This document shows, piece after piece, positions 61,143 through 64,000 of a stretch of 64,000 bases of DNA. Each line of letters opens with the position of its first letter. The stretch's first letter is position 1. This DNA is from Heterohyrax brucei. Its lineage: Eukaryota > Chordata > Mammalia > Hyracoidea > Procaviidae. The stretch covers positions 17,643,431 to 17,707,430 of the forward strand of contig CM053146.1 in NCBI GenBank assembly GCA_028571685.1, written 5' to 3'. A program made the translations under genes and the position numbers. Below the pieces are notes generated by a model that did not search any database, was not told where the DNA came from, and saw only the letters and a list, made by a program, of their open reading frames with translations.

Positions 61143-64000
61143 CGAAAGTACACAGTGATTCATCTACCTAGAAAAGTTACAGAGGTTTACAGAGAGAATT
61201 CCAAGGATAAGTACAAGAAAATGAGAGAGACTTAGAAAACTGGTAAAACCTACATTGTTGATAGAGTTGTGAGTACTTAGCACTGTGAAAACAGCACTTT
61301 CGCCGAAGGAAATTTAGTTCTCTAAGTACGTGAAACAGTGAACAGAGAATGTATGAGTTTCTCAAGTTTGGTAACAGATAGAAACAAGCGAAAGTACACA
61401 GTGATTCATCTACCTAGAAAAGTTTCAGAGGTTTACACAGAGAATTCCCAGTAAAAGTACAAGAAAATAAGAGAGACTTTGAAAACTGGTAAAACCTACA
61501 TTGTTGATAGAGTTGGGAGTACTTAGCACTGTGAAAACAGCACTTTCGCAGTAAGAAATCTACTTCTCTAACACTGGGAGACAGTGAACAGAGAATGTAT
61601 GAGTTTCTCAAGATTGGTAACAGATAGAAACAAGCGAAAGTACACAGTGATTCATCTACCTAGAAAAGTTATAGAGGTTTACACAGAGAAAACCAAGTAT
61701 AAGTACAAGAAAATAAGAGAGACTTAGAAACCGGTAAAACCTACATTGTTGATAGAGTTGGGAGTACTTAGCACTGTGAAAACAGCACTTTCGCAGAAAG
61801 AAATCTACTTCTCTCACACTGGGAAACAGTGAACAGAGAATGTATGAGTTTCTCAAGTTTGGTAACAGATAGAAACAAGAGAAAGTACACAGTGATTCAT
61901 ATACCTAAAGAAGTTAGAGATGGTTTACACAGACAATTCCAAGGATAAGTACAAGAAAATAAGAGAGACTTAGAAAACTGGTAAAACCTACATTGTTGAT
62001 AGAGTTGGGAGTACTTAGCACTGTGAAAATAGCAATTTCGCCGACGGAAATTTAGTTCTCTAAGTCCGTGAAACAGTGAACAGAGAATGTATGAGTTTCT
62101 CAAGTTTGGTAACAGATAGAAACAAGCGAAAGTACACAGTGATTCATCTACCTAGAAAACTTACAGAGGTTTACACAGAGAATTCCAAGGATAAGTACAA
62201 GAAAATAAGAGAGACTTAGAAAACTGGTAAAACCTACATTGTTAATAGAGTTGGGAGTACTTAGCACTGTGAAAACAGCACTTTCGCAGTAAGAAATCTA
62301 CTTCTCTAACACTGGGAGACAGTGAACAGAGAATGTATGAGTTTCTCAAAATTGGTAACAGATAGAAACAAGCGAAAGTACACAGTGATTCATCTACCTA
62401 GAAAAGCTACAGAGGTTTACACCGAGAAAACCAAGTATAAGTACAAGAAAATAAGAGAGACATAGAAAACTGGTAAAACCTACATTGTTGATAGAGTTGG
62501 GAGTACTTAGCACTGTGAAAACAGCACTTTCGCAGAAAGAAATCTATTTCTCTAAGACTGGGAAACAGTGAACAGAGAATGTATGAGTTTCTCAAGATTG
62601 GTAACAGATAGAAACAAGAGAAAGTACACAGTGATTCATCTACCTAGAAAAGTTACAGAGGTTTACACAGAGAATTCCAAGGATAAGTACAAGAAAATAA
62701 GAGAGACTTAGAAAACTGGTAAAACCTACATTGTTGATAGACTTGGGAGTACTTAGCACTGTGAAAACAGCACTTTCGCCGAAGGAAATTTAGTTCTCTA
62801 AGTCCGTGAAACAGTGAACAGAGAATGTATGAGTTTCTCAAGTTTGGTAACAGATAGAAACAAGCGAAAGTACACAGTGATTCATCTACCTAGAAAAGTT
62901 ACAGAAGTTTACACAGAGAATTCCAAGGATAAGTACAAGAAAATAAGAGAGACTTAGAAAACTGGTAAAACCTACATTGTTGATAGAGTTGGGAGTACTT
63001 AGCACTGTGAAAACAGCACTTTCACTGAAGGAAATTTAGTTCTCTAAGTCCGTGAAACAGTGAACAGAGAATGTATGAGTTTCTCAAGTTTGGAAACAGA
63101 TAGAAACAAGCGAAAGTACACAGCGATTCATCTACCTAGAAAAGTTACAGAGGTTTACACGGAGAATTCCCAGTAAAAGTACAAGAAAATAAGAGAGACT
63201 TAGAAAACTGGTAAAACCTACATTGTTGATAGAGTTGGGAGTACTTAGCACTGTGAAAACAGCACTTTCGCAGTAAGAAATCTACTTCTCTAACACTGGG
63301 AGATAGTGAACAGAGAATGTATGAGTTTCTCAAGATTGGTAACAGATAAAAACAAGCGAAAGTACACAGTGATTCATCTACTTAGAAAAGTTACAGAGGT
63401 TTACACAGAGAATTCCAAGGATAAGTACAAAAAATAAGAGAGACTTAGAAACCGGTAAAACCTACATTGTTGATAGAGTTGGGAGTACTTAGCACTGTGA
63501 AAACAGCACTTTCGCAGAAAGAAATCTACTTCTCTCACACTGGGAAACAGTGAACAGAGAATGTATGAGTTTCTCAAGATTGGTAACAGATAGAAACAAG
63601 AGAAAGTACACAGTGATTCATATACCTAAAGAAGTTAGAGATGGTTTACACAGAGAATTCCAAGGATAAGTACAAGAAAATAAGAGAGACTTAGAAAACT
63701 GGTAAAACCTACATTGTTGAAAGACTTGGGAGTACTTAGCACTGTGAAAACAGCACTTTCGCCGAAGGAAATTTAGTTCTCTAAGTCCGTGAAACAGTGA
63801 ACAGAGAATGTATGAGTTTCTCAAGTTTGGTAACAGATAGAAACAAGCCAAAGTACACAGTGATTCATCTACCTAGAAAAGTTACAGAGGTTTACACAGA
63901 GAATTCCAAGGATAAGTACAAGAAAATAAGAGAGACTTAGAAAACTGGTAAAACCTACATTGTTGATAGAGTTGGGATTACTTAGCACTGTGAAAACAGC

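Larger units (their letters stand above)
1..64000. repeat. 246-bp tandem satellite array, whole window
   Basis: Every line of the window can be aligned to the same unit, which recurs at 246 bp and is always in the same orientation; 64,000/246 gives about 260 monomers. Recurring landmarks are GTTACAGAGG (taken here as position 1), GAATTC at 21-26, AGTACT at 97-102, CTGT-GAAA-ACAG at 108-119 and a CAGTGAACAGAG block near 161. Most monomers differ from the consensus by a few per cent, mostly through class-specific linked substitutions. Length changes are rare 1-bp indels. Consensus composition is A 39%, C 15%, G 22%, T 24%. No unrelated sequence longer than a few bases interrupts the array, so there is no gene-bearing interval to annotate. 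Long homogeneous arrays of this kind are known from heterochromatin of plants and animals; the chromosomal location is inference. Confidence 0.98.
56997..64000. repeat. 63-monomer higher-order repeat, copy 2 (runs off window)
   Basis: This corresponds to 41502-48506. The match is still in register at the last base: GGATTACTTAG at 63975 equals 48481. Differences from copy 1 are one rearranged spot near 57734-58200, where one of the two monomers is recombinant, and a replaced tract around 60.15-61.1 kb. The rest of the unit should lie beyond 64000. Confidence 0.87.

Noticed and set aside
1..64000. Dozens of 62-77-codon open frames on the minus strand and several on the plus strand, as genes
   Set aside because: They repeat with the satellite period and those I checked start at TTG or GTG. 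They vary with monomer class and indels, and have no promoter, ribosome-binding or splice context. They are shadows of a repeat unit whose length is a multiple of three.
1..64000. CRISPR-like array
   Set aside because: There are no short repeats separated by unique spacers; the entire 246-bp unit is repeated.
1..64000. rDNA intergenic repeat, 5S or tRNA cluster
   Set aside because: I saw no rRNA, tRNA or 5S core sequence or polymerase III box pair in the monomer on either strand.
1..64000. Telomeric repeat or telomere-associated sequence
   Set aside because: No run of TTAGGG, TTTAGGG, TTAGG or similar short units is present. A subtelomeric location is still possible but not shown by the sequence.
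1..64000. Transposon insertion or solo LTR inside the array
   Set aside because: No interruption of the 246-bp register larger than 1 bp was seen, and no target-site duplication or terminal repeat is present.

Overview
The whole 64 kb window is one uninterrupted block of eukaryotic-type satellite DNA. A 246-bp monomer repeats head-to-tail about 260 times, always in the same orientation. I find no credible gene, RNA gene, transposon, CRISPR array or single-copy spacer on either strand. The consensus monomer is 37% GC and strongly strand-asymmetric: 96 A, 37 C, 54 G and 59 T on the + strand by my hand count. It has 4 CpG where about 8 would be expected. Tens of kilobases of a long, high-copy monomer with higher-order structure suggest constitutive heterochromatin (centromeric, pericentromeric, subtelomeric or a knob) of a plant or animal chromosome. 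I do not recognise the satellite family and cannot name the species.

Monomers fall into a few recurrent classes, separated by linked changes in two places: around monomer positions 21-27 and 122-160 (position 1 = the G of GTTACAGAGG). A is the consensus class (CGCCGAAGG core). B has CGCAGAAAG with ACTGGG. B2 is like B but with CACTGGG. C has CCCCAAAAG. D has CCCCGAAAG. E is 245 bp long, with one T deleted at the EcoRI site.

Layout. Positions 1-13659 hold a 31-monomer higher-order repeat (HOR) of 7626 bp; 1-6033 and 7627-13659 look identical everywhere I compared them. Positions 13660-19314 are a transition zone with a 9-monomer tandem duplication (2213 bp). Positions 19315-24233 are a diverged, rearranged third copy of the 31-mer. 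Positions 24046-34703 hold a 24-monomer HOR (5902 bp); its second copy has lost exactly three monomers just upstream. Positions 34560-41500 are a mosaic of pieces found elsewhere in the window, including two of four copies of a three-monomer cassette. Positions 41502-64000 hold a 63-monomer HOR of about 15.49 kb whose second copy runs off the window. Nested inside it are a 2460-bp 10-mer present about 2.6 times and a 1721-bp 7-mer duplication.

Nothing here works together as a genetic pathway. The biology is array evolution: repeated duplication, in-register replacement and whole-monomer deletion at many scales. The short ORFs recurring in almost every monomer are by-products of a period divisible by three, and those I checked start at TTG or GTG.
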